Of a stretch of 64,000 nucleotides of DNA, positions 33,641-45,081 are shown piece by piece. The position numbers and the translations under genes were made by a program. Each line of letters opens with the position of its first letter. The stretch's first letter is position 1. Source of the DNA: Polytrichum commune (taxonomy: Eukaryota; Streptophyta; Polytrichopsida; Polytrichales; Polytrichaceae); NCBI GenBank assembly GCA_950295325.1, contig OX485806.1:684001-748000 (forward strand), read 5' to 3'. Below the pieces are notes generated by a model. The model worked only from the letters and a program-made list of their open reading frames with translations, did no database searches and had not been told where the DNA came from.

Positions 33641-34904
33641 ACGCCCTAAAAATTACCGACCATAATTCACACAATCTATTGGGCAAATTGTCTGATGTTG
33701 ATGTGAGTCGTCCTATAAACAATATCGAGGCGTCAATGTGTCAACAATGACTATTTTTCAACACTTATACTAGGAACATGTCGATTTCCTTTTTTTTATG
33801 AAGTGTTGGTCCAATTAGCACATGCATGCTAAAACACTGTACTAAAAACCATTGTTTCTCTTGTAGTGTGATGGTTTAGAAATTTGTAGCCTCCATTGAA
33901 TTCATATGAGTTTTGCATAAATGATGGAGCCTTACACCCCAATTATGTCTTCTTCCGTGACTCATCTGGTCGCTGGAGGCTAGGGTAACAAATTTCAAAG
34001 TTGCAGATATATCCCTGAGCTTTGAATATTATATTAAAATTTTAATTTAGTATCAGAAGTCCATTGAATCAACAGATGTGGAGGAGGGTAAAAATCATGT
34101 GCCAGATGTAGCGGAAGATCAGCTGGAATGAATATCTAGTATGATGGAATTTAGCATTATGAGCTTGTAATCTCGAAGTGGTCAGATTGCACTAGAAGTG
34201 GACCATGAAAGTCCATATTCTCTGGTGTATAAAGTGGCAGGTTATTTCAAATTCATCTGTTGAGTTGTTAATTTGTCTAAGTTTTAGCCATTAAAATTGA
34301 TGATGAACTTTTGTTCAGAGAAGTATTGTAATACAGTTTAGGCCACTCATCAGGGAAATATTCAGAAGCAATGTCAAGTAGAAGATGCCTTCTAATTGTG
34401 AAGTCATTGTCTTTAAAAATATAAGGTACACAACCCTCATTTGATTACTCTTCTTATTAGGACACCTAAATTTGAGTTGTATGTGGTTTGATGTGGTTCC
34501 AAGAATGGACACTAGAAAAACATCTAGTCAAAAGAGAATTATACAAATTTTGTAAATTATTGAAATATTGAATCAAGATTATTTGAAACATAATCTAGAT
34601 TATATGTATAATTATGTGTATATAATCTAAGCCTTTGTGCAATTTTTGGACAAGCCCCCTGTAATTATTTGTAATAGTTGTCACCCCAGGGTTCATGATT
34701 TATGTTGATTTGGGAGCTTCTTGGAGTTCAAGCAAGAAATGAAATGAGATGTACATAATGTGTTCATGAAGGACTAACTTATGAGACTTTTTGCATGGTT
34801 TGTGAATGCAATTATAGGAGCTGCTATACAAAAAAAAAGTGTTTTGAGTCCGAAGGAGGTCCAGGATGGCTCCACCTCGGCAAAAGAAATGTAAGGGCAA
34901 TCGT

Positions 34905-35876
34905 TGTCGCGCACCTCTCCATGAGGAGTGCCCGAAATACCATGGGCACAAGGGGGACCCCGGAGTGACACCCAGGACTTGTGGCACCGTTGGTGAGAGG
35001 GCCCAAGTGATCCTAGTGTGGGTGAGGGCCCCGGGCGTTGGGAACGCCTCCCACCCACGGAGACTAGGACGCACAAGGGTAAGGCCATGAGTTATGCGTA
35101 GCTCATGGCGTGGTGATTCTAGAATGCTCAAGAACACCTCAATCGGAGGTGTGAGCTAGGAGTTATGGCCATTTGAGTGGGGCGCTGTCCCGGGACAGCG
35201 CCCTGGTACAGCAGTGCCTGAGAGTGATTCCCGGGACTGCCAAGGTTCAAACGGGCATAACTTCCTCACCACTTGCCCGAATGGGGCAAGTGAGGAGTCC
35301 ATCGGCATCTACGTGAAGCGTAGATGAAGATGGAGCGGTCGAGTGTTAGCATCAGACATCATACAAGGAAGTTATGATGGTCTGAAGCTGTGGGGGCTTC
35401 TAGGCCCAGCGGCTAAGGGAAAATGTCCACTTGGCCCCAACTCTTGGTAGAGAGACAAGAGGTTGGTTGACGGTGGGGTAGGGGCCCCGCGTAGAGTCCT
35501 AGAGGCTTATATGGGTGAGGTGGTGTGGCCTCACCCACCCGAGGCCAAACGGCAAGGCGTCCATGGGCATTGGCCCATTGTGAGGCCATAGTTGCCTAGT
35601 ATGGTTCGGGTTGCTGTAGTGTTGCTCCGGCAATGCGATGATCAACATAGAATTGGACTTCCATGGATGGAAGTCCACATCTAAGGAATGGTTACCGATT
35701 AAGGGGTGAGTCCCAAAAGCAAAGTAGGAGGGTTGGTTCCCTCCTATGAACTATAAGGTCCGGGGTAGGAGGAGCTAACCATTAGCATGGCGGAATGCGA
35801 ATGGTTAGCGCTCGTAACCTTTGCTAAAATTGAAAATTGGCAAGATTGTCAAGGGGGCTTAGCAAGGGTTGCGACA
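34905..35876 (+). mobile_element. LTR copy A (~972 bp, TGTCG...CGACA family)
   Basis: Starts TGTCGCGCACCTCTCC and ends GGGTTGCGACA, collinear along its whole length with copies B, C and D. It has a TATA-like CTTATATGGG near 35507 and a perfect 22-bp palindrome at 35181-35202 centred on TCCCGGGA. Unlike B and C it lacks a perfect 5-bp duplication (ATCGT to the left, CGTAA to the right). No primer-binding site follows, so it is a solo LTR or the product of ectopic recombination. A short ATG frame starting at 34866 (MAPPRQKKCKGN) runs into it. Confidence 0.85.
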
Positions 35877-36157
35877 CGTAATGTGCTAGTTCAAACTACA
35901 TTGATAACATACACAACCATCCTTCCACCTCGAACAAGGATTTTCAAGCCTTTGTGTGAACTTGATGTCAATGTACCAAACTTTTAAAAAATCCAACAGA
36001 TTGGCAAAGGTTATGAAGGCCTTAATGCGAGATTTTTTTGGTCCATGGAATTAAGGTGATGCAATCAAAAAATTTGGGGAGATCACACGCATGAAAAGAT
36101 TTGAGTTTTGGAAGGTTGCTATGGCAGGAGGTAAAAAACCAACATTGACTATTTGAG

Positions 36158-36670
36158 GTGAAAATAATAATATATTTGTTTTATTTTATTTTCAAATGTG
36201 TGTTGTGGAATGGAATTCAACAGATTGTTTTCATGCAGATGAACGTCCCATTGATTGTGCCACCAAATCATGGGTTATTTTTTAATGAAGGAGGCTCGAC
36301 ATCACCAAACAAATCCAAATTGGAATGCCCAACATGTGAATGCCGCAAGGAGGACAAAGTTTCCATGGATGAAACTGGGGAGTGGGGGCAAACGCTCATT
36401 TGCCAAAATATTTGTAAGTATTTTGTTTGCGAACTAAATACTTCAATTTTATTAATTTTATCGTGTAAATTGGTTCAATACATTTTTTGTGTTGCTATTT
36501 TGTGTTGTTGTTCATGTGAAAAAATTTGGGGTTGTTCCTTCTGCTCTCCTGCTGACCAGATTGCCCGAACAAAATATGTAGGAGTGAAGTTTTTTTTTGA
36601 AAAGTTCGGCGAGGAGGACTGTATGAGAAAAGAAAGGGATACAAAATCATCCGATGACAACATTCTATAG
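36158..36670 (+). CDS. Unrecognised 170-codon reading frame
   Basis: An open frame with a hydrophobic N-terminus (MKIIIYLFYFIFKCVLW) and a Cys-rich middle (LECPTCECRKED; a second Cys cluster CCCSCEKIWGCSFC). The composition is AT-rich and the hydrophobic segments are biased toward TTT/ATT codons, so chance is possible. A GTAAGT at about 36414 inside the frame could be a splice donor. I recognise no family. It should be treated as hypothetical. Confidence 0.25.
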   Translation: MKIIIYLFYFIFKCVLWNGIQQIVFMQMNVPLIVPPNHGLFFNEGGSTSPNKSKLECPTCECRKEDKVSMDETGEWGQTLICQNICKYFVCELNTSILLILSCKLVQYIFCVAILCCCSCEKIWGCSFCSPADQIARTKYVGVKFFFEKFGEEDCMRKERDTKSSDDNIL

Positions 36671-37950
36671 GCCTCAGGATACCGTAACGTCTTTATTCGT
36701 AATGTATAAATTTGTGAATGTCTAGAGGTTGTAGATAGAGCATACCACATCGATGGAATCCAATGTAGACTAGTTCTTTTGGTTTGTATATGGGATTGGT
36801 TAGCACTGTATGAAAAGTTTTCAAATGGTTGTTTAGAAATGAAACTTTAATAAATATTACAAGTGGTCACGTTGAATTTATTTTGTCATGTTTGTCTTTG
36901 TTTTGAAAAAAATAAAAATTCACTGTGCTTGGAGGTTTGGGTGGATCAATTTTGAAATGGAGACCAGGATTAACATAGATTAACATAGTCCAATTAACAT
37001 AGAAACCACACATTAATAAATTGTTATTCCTGAACATGTATCCGCAATGTCATCCACAATTGGACTTGCTTCCTATATGAAATGATTGTTTTATTTACGG
37101 GCCACATATGCTGAAGAAAACAATATTACAAATTATTCATGCAAATATGAAACCATGGAATCCTCCAATATTTCCATGTTCATATTCTTAATTTGTAACT
37201 CTATTCATTGCGGTGGAATAAGCCATGGCCAAAGAAACATGCAACAAATTCTATGGTAGATGCAAAATAGTACAAACAATAGAAGGTGTCACTTCCCTTA
37301 GATTAACACATCCAATTCCATGCAATCAGAAATGCAAATATTTTGTCATAATATAGAAACCTTCTAAAGCATACAAGTTCTTCTAGATTTGTCGAAAACA
37401 ATTGTCTGTAATTTTTTTGGGGCACTCAAAGTAGAGAAATCTTGAAATTTCTTATTTGGATCCCACAGACCTTGTTGTACTGAAGTTCCACACAAGTAAA
37501 TCTCACAATACCATGGTTAAGACATAATCACTTATTTATTTTTATCGTCACTCGTTGGATAAATTTCTATTTGTTAATGAATTCTTTATATTATCATAGA
37601 ATTACAAGAAACATAGACTCACTTTACTTTCATTTTTTTTAACGAGTACAATCCACAAATATTCTGGAGATGATTACGTGTGTGAAGTTCACCTTCCACC
37701 CCCAACTCTTGCTCAAGATCCCCAACATGTAATTTTCCCATTCATTTCAACTCATCCATGTTGTTGAAAGAAATAAAACAGTTTCACGATGAACTTCAAA
37801 AGTTTTTATGGTTGCCCACTTGATGGGAAATTTGTCTTCATTGCAACACCATTACAACCCCATTTTCCAATGACACGTACTAGAAATTCATTCGGGATTT
37901 AAAATCCCAAAACCCCATGGTTGTCTGTACTATACTTCCAAATGTTAAAT
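36671..37950. other. AT-rich intergenic stretch downstream of the ankyrin gene
   Basis: No supportable gene. It contains the 3' side of the minus-strand ankyrin gene, where the terminator/poly(A) region must lie. I see no single convincing poly(A) signal among several A/T-rich candidates. Confidence 0.4.
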
Positions 37951-39146
37951 TCACTTTGAAATTGGATTAAAATACTCCTTAATTGGACGAAAATACTCCT
38001 CAATTGCCCTTTTATCCGTCCAAGTATGCAATTTTACTAGGAACATTGCCAAGATCCACACGCAAGTCATTCCTCCGACCAACAAAGTGATGCTCATGTA
38101 CCAGCTGTCTGCGCGCGTACTAGGCAAATCCACAAAACCTGCGCAGCTGAATGCCCCGATGACACCCACAACTGATAGAAACATGAGCCAGGAGGCTCGG
38201 ATCACAACATCTCGCACATTCGTTACTGTATCCTTCAAACCCTGATACTTTTTCGGCAATGCCGCATCGGCGCCGGCGATGAGCGTGGCAATGGCGAAGA
38301 AAAACGAAAGACTATTAAAGATCCAGAACGCCTGCATCGCCTTGTACTCGATGGCAACGTGGTTCGAATTCGGAAAACCTAGAGGCGGTTGTAGCCACGA
38401 GGAGAAAGTGATGCTGGCGATCAATGCGGCGCCCACGAGGATGGCGTTGGCGGTGTCCATGTAACCTTGTCTGTCGATGTGCAAACCATGCACATCAAAC
38501 CCCTCCAACATCTGCATTATCTCCCACGGATCCCCGGGTTGTATTTTTGCTTTCCGCTCCTTCGGTGTGAATCCGTTGTCCTTGTCCTTGTTCTTGAACA
38601 TCGCCTTCGCGTACTCCATCGGGGTTAGGCTTTGCCAATCCGCTTCGCTGACCATTAAACCCTCGGCCTCCTGCAGAATTTTTTTTACCGTTTTCGGGCA
38701 CACCGAAAACACGGCGTAGTGGAGAGGCGTGTGCCCTGAAAATGCTGTCTTGTTCACTGGTGCACCTGATTTCAGTAGCATACTCACCACTGTCGGTCGC
38801 CCAAACAGAGCCGCCACATGCAGTGGGGTGCTTCGCAGTGCGTTCGTTGGTGCCATATCCAGGGACCCTGATTTCAACCCGCCCTGGCACGCATCATTGT
38901 GGTCCTTGCAATGCCTCAGAAGCTCCTTCACAACCTCCTCGTGGCCAGACCAAGCAGCCATATGAAGTGCCGTGCTCCCTGTCGCGTCTTTAGCGTTAAA
39001 GTTAATCTCGTGCAACTTGCAGATCCCATCCTCGGGATGCCACTTCAACAACTGCTTGACGATGTTCAGCTTCCCCTTCGTCGCCGCGATGTGCAACGGC
39101 GTCTGGTTGCCGCTCTTCACCGCAACTGCGTTCGCGTCCGTGTCCC

Positions 39147-39434
39147 CTGTTATTGTTAAGTAGAGTCAGTATTGTAGCTAGGTTTCAACATTGTAGAAGA
39201 ACGAAGAAGCAATAGTTACTGAAGGAATAGGCCTACTGTTGTTAGGACTCTGTAATAAAACATGATGTTGCTCTACAATAAAGATGGTTAGTAGGAAATT
39301 GATACACACGATGATGTGTGAAGTATGTATGACATGAGCTTGGTCTGAATCGATCATCCCACTAGGTTATGTGCGCCGGTTACGTTATGCTGCGCACAAC
39401 ATGACTTTGATTAACACCGGGATAGTGGAGGTAC
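39147..39434 (-). other. Intron of the ankyrin-PGG gene
   Basis: A 288-bp minus-strand intron with donor CGACAG/GTACCT and acceptor AATAACAG/GGGACAC. Removal leaves codons ...LLSTG-DTDANAVAVKSGN in frame. The phase agrees with the upstream block only when the LTR and one target duplication are left out, which independently supports both calls. Confidence 0.8.
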
Positions 39435-39640
39435 CTGTCGACAAAAGCTCCATCACTACGTCCTCGGGCGAAGCGTGATGTGTGGGGGTGTCGGGGGATG
39501 GAGGGTCGTCCGAGTCAGCGATTACAGCATGCAAGGGTGTGAATCCGGACTCAATCTGCACATTCATGTTACGTTCCCCTCGTTTGTCACGTATCCACCG
39601 AACAATGTCCACCTGCCTCTTGCTAGCTGCAATGTGCAAC

Positions 39641-40613
39641 TGTCGCAACCCTTGCTAGGTCCTTTAATCATCTTGCCAATTTTCGTTTCTAGCAAAGGTT
39701 ACGAGTGGCTAACCCTTCGCATTCCGCCATGCTAATGGATAGCTCCTCTTACCCCGGACCAATAGTTCATAGGAGGGAACCAACCCTCCTACTTTGCTTT
39801 CGGGACTCATCCCTTAATCGGTAACCCATTTCCCCAATGTGGACTTCCATCCATGGAAGTCCAATCCTATGTTGATCATCGCGTTGCCGGAGCAACACTA
39901 CAACAACCCGAAGCATACTAGGCAACTATGGCCTCACAATAGGCCAAAGCCCATGGAGGCCTTGCCGTTCGGCCTCGGGTGGGTGAGGCCACACCACCTC
40001 ACCCATATAAGCCTCTAGGACTTCACGCGGGGCCCCTACCCCACCGTCAACCAACCTCTTGTCTCCCTACCAAGAGTTGGGGCCAAGTGGACGTTTTCCT
40101 TTAGCTGCTGGGCCTAGAACCCCCCAGCAGCTTCAGACCATCATAACTTCCTTGTATGATGTCTGATCATAACAAACAACCACTCCATCCTCATCTACGC
40201 TTCACGTAGATGCCAATGGACTCCTCACTTGCTCCATTCGAGCAAGTGGTGAGGAAGTTATGCCTGTTTGAACCTTGGCAGTCCCGGGAATCCCTCCCAG
40301 GCACTGCTGTACCAGGGCGCTGTCCCGGGACAGCGCCCCACTCAAATGGCCATAACTCCTAGCTCACACCTCCGATTGAGGTGTTCTTGACCATTCTAGA
40401 ATCACCACGCCATGAGCTACGCATAGCTCATGGCCTTGCCCTTGTGCCTCCTAGTCTTCGTGGGTGGGAGGCGTTCCCAACGCCCGGGGCCCTCACCCAC
40501 ACTAGGATCACTTGGGCCCTCTCACCAACGGCGCCACAAGTCCCGGGTGTCACTCCGGGGTCCCCCTTGTGCCCATGGTGTTTCGGGCACTCCTCATGGA
40601 GAGGTGCGCGACA
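39641..40613 (-). mobile_element. Solo LTR copy B, inserted in the ankyrin gene
   Basis: A 973-bp LTR in reverse orientation (TGTCGCAACC at the left edge, GGTGCGCGACA at the right edge). It is flanked by a perfect 5-bp target duplication, GCAAC, at 39636-39640 and 40614-40618. No internal retrotransposon sequence is present, so it arose by LTR-LTR recombination. It shares diagnostic variants with copy D (TTGTTATGATCAGACA, CGTGAAGTCCTAGAG). The palindrome is at 40316-40337. LTR and gene are in the same orientation. Confidence 0.93.
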
Positions 40614-40779
40614 GCAACAGTGTCGCCCCACCGTGTTCGCCCACGACTGCCAAGTTTATCGACAACGCAGTGTCTTGCATCAGGGACTGAAGACGCGCAA
40701 CATCGCCATGCAAAGTTGCGTCTAAAATGTCCTTTGCTTGAACACGGTCATTCGAGCTTGATATCACATATTGGGCCAT

Positions 40780-41740
40780 CGATCAACACACGTCAACGGT
40801 GTGCAACAATGAATCTCTGACATACAATGATAAAACCCCCTATATCTCACATCTGGTGATGAAATCTCGACCTCGCTAATAGATAGCAAATTAGATTTGC
40901 CACAGCTGGCATAGAAGACATCCCAAAGCTCACGAAAGAATTCTAGTAACACTTCAAGGTTTCAGAGGTCCCAGGCAGAAGTTCACAAATCCACCGCTGA
41001 GGTGTAACACATGAACAGTTTATTATTGCAACAACATGTGTAGTGCTTGATTCCAACCACATCGCCAAAACCTTGATATAAGAATCGTCACCACTCCACG
41101 CTCTCCCAGCAAAATCTCCAGTACCGTGATCTGCACCTAGTACGATGTTCCCAGCCGCCATTTACCCCAATACTTTGCCCCCAAGCTAACAACAGAACCA
41201 TTTCATCCACAACCAGCTGTACTAATTTTGATGCTCCTCAACTGGAATCTTCAGAAAACCTCATGCCCCGATCGCACCAAAATTTCCGTCCGCTTCCAGC
41301 CGTGAAACTGATTGGGATTGTGTTTGAGAAATAGATGCTGGCCCCAACTTTTTACACTATTACATCCGGAGATGCCGATAGATGGTCCCAGAACTGGCCG
41401 ATGTGATCCGCCCCGCATAGCTTCTGGGATGCACCGTCGCAGTTTCTCGAATCTCAACTCCCCTAAGTGGTTCTCACTCCACTCACCCCTTCGCCAGAAC
41501 CCATCTGCCACTCGGACAGTGTCCCCTTTTGAAAAGTTGGAAGCGAGCCAGCACACGCACCAACGTATGTGGATGTGGACCTAACCCCCACCGCGAGCGC
41601 GTACGAGGGAGCCGTGACCCGTCGGTAAGTAAGAGCTACTGTTCTACAGAATGCGCCACTGTCTGCATCTGACAATTTTCTGTTTCTTTCTAGGTTTAAA
41701 TCAGAATCAAATCAAACAACGAGGAGAACCGGCTGCTATT
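40780..41740. other. Upstream region of the ankyrin gene
   Basis: No recognised gene; frames on both strands are under 102 codons without motifs. It should contain the ankyrin gene promoter and 5' leader, but no element stands out. Confidence 0.35.
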
Positions 41741-41807
41741 TACAGACAAACCGGTCGAGTTTGAGAAATATCTGGTTGAAGTTCAAGACTTCAGTACAAT
41801 TACCGAT
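41741..41807 (+). repeat. Left part of a second AACCGG foldback repeat
   Basis: AAACCGGTCGAGTTTGAGAA and TGGTTGAAGTTCAAGACTTC match the left arm at about 19350-19390. The match resumes after the hAT insertion at 42670 (CATTTTAGAGGAATCTATGG against 19405-19425). This shows one repeat copy split by a later insertion. Confidence 0.7.
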
Positions 41808-42669
41808 AAATGGTCGGGGAAAACCGACGGCTAGTTCATTATCAGTTGATGGATTTCCCCTCATGGCCGGTCCAAATTTCCAACCACTGGATGGCAATCC
41901 GACTGTAATTTCAACCCTCCGGCAATTAGCCGATGGACCAGACTTTGTCCCAGAAATGTAGCCATTCAAAATAGGGAGTTACTGGATTTCAGCCGGAAGA
42001 AGTATTCAAATTTCAAATACTGGCCGATACATAGCTGTTCAAAATACTATTAAACAAAAACTTCGTAATCGAATGTCTACGTCTAACTTAGAAAGTATGA
42101 TGCGTGTTGCTATAGAAGGCCCAGACAATGATTTTGATGACATTCTAACAAGTGCTCTAGATCTTTGGAAGGATGCTGCTAAGTTTCGCTATTTGTATAG
42201 CAATCCAGAGTGCTATTTGTCTGGGGCATCTGATGATGCACTTGAGGAAGTACCCTAAACCTTAAACTTTTTGAATTATGCAACCTTTCCATGACCAAAT
42301 CCAATTGCTTCTATGAAGAATTGGGGGACCCTTGGCCTTCAAGCGGTGAAGGCATTGCTAGGTTCAATTCCTGCCAAGGATATTAACTCTTCAAATTTAG
42401 AGTTTTGAACATGCCTTTCTTTTCACTTATTCAAAATTTTGTACTAAGAAATGATTTCTAATAACTTTTCATATATTTTTTAAACAATTAGTGCCGATAT
42501 GAATTCCATTTAATCGGATTTTGGCCAATGAAAATATGAAAATATAGGCAATTGGCCGATTGATTTTACAAAAGACCGGCTCTTGCCGATGTAAATTGGA
42601 AAAAATCCGACCCTTTGTAGCAACTACCGGCAATTAGCCACTAAGGCTTTAAAAACTTCCCGAACTCTG
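41808..42669 (+). mobile_element. hAT element remnant with 8-bp target duplication
   Basis: 862 bp flanked by the direct repeat TTACCGAT (41800-41807 and 42670-42677). The related repeat at 19.4 kb has the single sequence TTACAGAT at the same point, i.e. an empty site. The ends are weakly inverted (TGGTCGGGGAA against GAGTTCGGGAA). Several GCCGAT/CCGGCAATTAGCC words sit near both ends, as expected of subterminal transposase-binding motifs. It retains the transposase C-terminus on the plus strand. An internal deletion must have removed most of the gene. Confidence 0.75.
42045..42258 (+). pseudogene. hAT transposase C-terminal fragment
   Basis: The plus strand reads NTIKQKLRNRMSTSNLESMM, then RVAIEGPDNDFDDILTSALD and LWKDAAKFRYLY, to a TAA at about 42256-42258. 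The pattern 'LRNRM...LE.MMRI.IEGP..DFD.IL..A..LWK' is the region after the dimerisation motif at the end of plant hAT transposases. Only about 70 codons remain. It lies in the middle of the hAT element and agrees with the 8-bp duplication. Confidence 0.65.
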
Positions 42670-43269
42670 TTACCGATCATTTTAGAGGAATCTATGGAAC
42701 ATGCCTCAAATTACTAAAGCAAAAACAAAAGATATGAACATGAAACCGGTTGGGCTTGCAAACAATAGGAGCGCGATCACGCCCAAAATCCTCCCACGGA
42801 CAGCACTAAATCGACTCGTGATTCATCTGAGCCTGCTCGAATTGAAACCAAGACATTGAGCGGCCAGTTCACATGGGATCCTAAGTCCCAAATAGATAGA
42901 TAGATAAAAACTCTGGACCTTTTAATTTGCAAGGCCGGCATGAATAAAGTGTGTGTTCGTAGGGTTAAATATATGGTCCAGCTAGTGCCCACTAGACAAA
43001 GGATCATCGGAACAATACTACTCTCCTCTATCGAAATAGACCCTTTAGTGACTAGGGATTAGTAAAAGTAATAAAGTAACCGTTGTCGTTTAATATTTTG
43101 TGTGCGCGTGTATCTTTAATTATTTTTTTGATAAATAAAATTCAAAAATTTGCTAATTTATGTGTATAACTATTAATGTAACTTTTAGTATATGGGTATT
43201 GATTGGTTTTTTTCTGTTCTTCTTTTATGTAGAAGGATTGAACCGGCATAGTGGATGGCAGAGGTGTTA

Positions 43270-45081
43270 ATTGCTATGAATGTGTGTTAATGGAAGTTTT
43301 AGAGAGTTGAAAATTTCTTTTAAGTTGTTTCATTGAGGGGGCATGCGTAGTTCCCCGAGCTCCAACCGTGATGACTATGAACGGGTCAACTTTCCACCCC
43401 TGATGACTAAGTTTATTTATTAATGGTTGATATTTTAGGAATTTATTGTTTATTGTGTCATGTGATAACATGTCATTGGTGGATGTGAATTCGATAAATT
43501 GTATTGTGAGGTCATCTGTTGGGTTTAGTGGTGGGGTGCTTAGGTATGGGAGTCCTTTAATACATAGTAAGTTAGGTTTGAATCTTGCATTACAGTAGCA
43601 TCTTTGTTGTCCACATGTGCAAGGTAGGAGCCATGGGGGGACAGTATTTTCTTGTGGGTTGTTGTTGAATGTCCCTGCATTCATAAGGATGAAGCACCTT
43701 GACTTTTGTGATGAGAGAATGAGTTTTCCTAATTCCCACATTGTTTTATTGTGTCTTTTGGTTCTAAGGGCATGTATATGATGTTGGTTACATTTTAGGA
43801 GTACGCGGAGCCATGTGTATGCATTGAGAGAGGTTCAGATTGGGCATGTGTTTAATGGGTATCTTTGTATGCCAAAAAATAATTGTTTTCTAGCATTACC
43901 CATATATTGGCTAGTGGGAAATTTTAGTATGCTCGTTTTTTTGTGAGTTTGTTATTGCAAGGTTAGACCAAAAATTAATGGATAGTTTGTTGTCTACATT
44001 GGGGTTCATTGTCCATTTGCAAATGTTGGGGAAATATTGTGCCATTATTTCTAAGTTTTTCTCACGATCGTTTGTCTTGATGTATGTTTCTAGACATCTA
44101 ACGGGGCCTTTGTCGGGTCGTTTTGTGGGTCCTAGCGATATGCCTTTTTGAAAGTAGTATGGTGTAGTATGTGCAAACTCATATGGTTTGGAGATTATTT
44201 TTATTTTTTTATATTTTTGTGCCATTTTTTGCAAGTATGTATGCTTGTACATTTATGTTAATGTTGGTATGTGCTTTAACTTTGTATATTGTAGTGGGTT
44301 GTGTACAACTTTTTAGCATCTCTATCATAGAATGCTAGTATGGTTTTATTAGCGTGGTTATTGTGTTGGGTTGGGTGTTTTATTTGTGTGTTAATTACAT
44401 ATAGGCAATTGAGGCGGTCGGTGAATATGTGTGTGGGTTCGTTAGGGTATTTCGTGGTAATTAGTTTTAATGTTTTGGGAATGGCCATTAGTTCTGCTCT
44501 AAAGTTGGTTTGTAATTCAGGTAGTCTTTTTGATATTTGTACTTCCCCTTTTGTTGGGTTGTATATCCCGTATCCCGCTTTTTCCTTCTTCCAGTGCCCT
44601 TCTTCAACTTGTTTAGGTGGGACAAATGATCCATCGGTATAATAATTGTATTGGGGTAGAAATTTTACTATAGCATTCGTTTCCAAATTTAGTAGGGGTG
44701 GTTTGTATGCGTTTGCTATGTTCAACTTGGTTTATGGTGGTTAGGGCAATTTGTTCCGTTTGGTGTTTTTATTTATGGGTGTGTTGGGGGTGTGGGTGGG
44801 GTGTTTCATATGTAGCATTATGGTATTTGTAGGTTTTTTATTGTTGTTCTAAGTGTGTTTATTTGGTTGGGTGTGTCAAAGCTTTGGTTTTGGTGATGAA
44901 TACATAGAATGTGTATTGCTAGTGGTTTTCTTCGTGGTTTATTTATGTTTTGAGGGTTTGTTGGTTCTTCGTATGTTATGGTATCTACAGCAAAATGGGC
45001 AATAATATGTGTGTTTCCCAAGTCCCACTCAAGGTCAACAAATCCCAACATAGAGACAAAGTCCCAACTTTTGAGCCTCAA
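43270..45081 (-). pseudogene. 5'-truncated LINE (non-LTR retrotransposon), ORF2 C-terminus with RNase H
   Basis: Consecutive minus-strand blocks hold the end of a LINE ORF2. 44725-44276 is an RNase H domain (YYTDGSF, RAELMAI, HIFTDRLN). 44252-43911 reads FAHTTPYYFQKGISLGPTKR and PDKGPVRCLE. It continues through QYMGNARKQLFFG and a Cys/His motif (CPI ... TWLRVLLKCNQHHIHALRTK) to 43741-43274, which is Cys-rich (LPCTCGQQRCYCNARFKP) and ends with GARGTTHAPSMKQLK. The blocks are separated by stop codons or frameshifts (a TGA follows CPI), so the element is dead. Endonuclease and reverse transcriptase are missing, the usual result of 5' truncation. The domain order suggests a plant LINE with RNase H. 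The clade cannot be assigned. Confidence 0.8.

Larger units (their letters stand above)
37951..40779 (-). pseudogene. Ankyrin-repeat / PGG-domain membrane protein gene, split by a solo LTR
   Basis: The coding blocks are 40779-40614, 39635-39435 and 39146-37951. Leaving out LTR copy B and one copy of its GCAAC duplication joins the first two in frame (GATLLHIAASKRQVDIV), and 39434-39147 is a normal intron (CAG/GTACCT ... AACAG). The sum is exactly 521 codons including stop. The product has ankyrin repeats (GFTPLHAVIA, NQTPLHIAATKGKLNIV, GSTALHMAAWSGHEEVV, RSTPLHVAALFGRPTVV, GHTPLHYAVF). A C-terminal PGG-type domain (DTANAILVGAALIASITFSS) follows, with four predicted membrane helices. This is the ACD6-like architecture of plants, associated with defence and membrane signalling. 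As it stands, translation from 40779 stops a few codons inside the LTR, so the allele is broken unless the LTR is spliced out. Everything else looks uncorrupted, so the insertion is probably recent. Confidence 0.85.

Noticed and set aside
34700-35137. Frames of 100-145 codons in the LTR copies (also at 40381-40725, 48819-49239, 49962-50369)
   Set aside because: They recur wherever the LTR recurs and change frame between copies. LTR sequence is regulatory, not coding.
42305-42395. Possible tRNA gene (B-box-like GGTTCAATTCC at about 42360)
   Set aside because: The A- and B-box-like parts are too close for a tRNA, and no acceptor or anticodon stem forms. It lies inside the hAT remnant.
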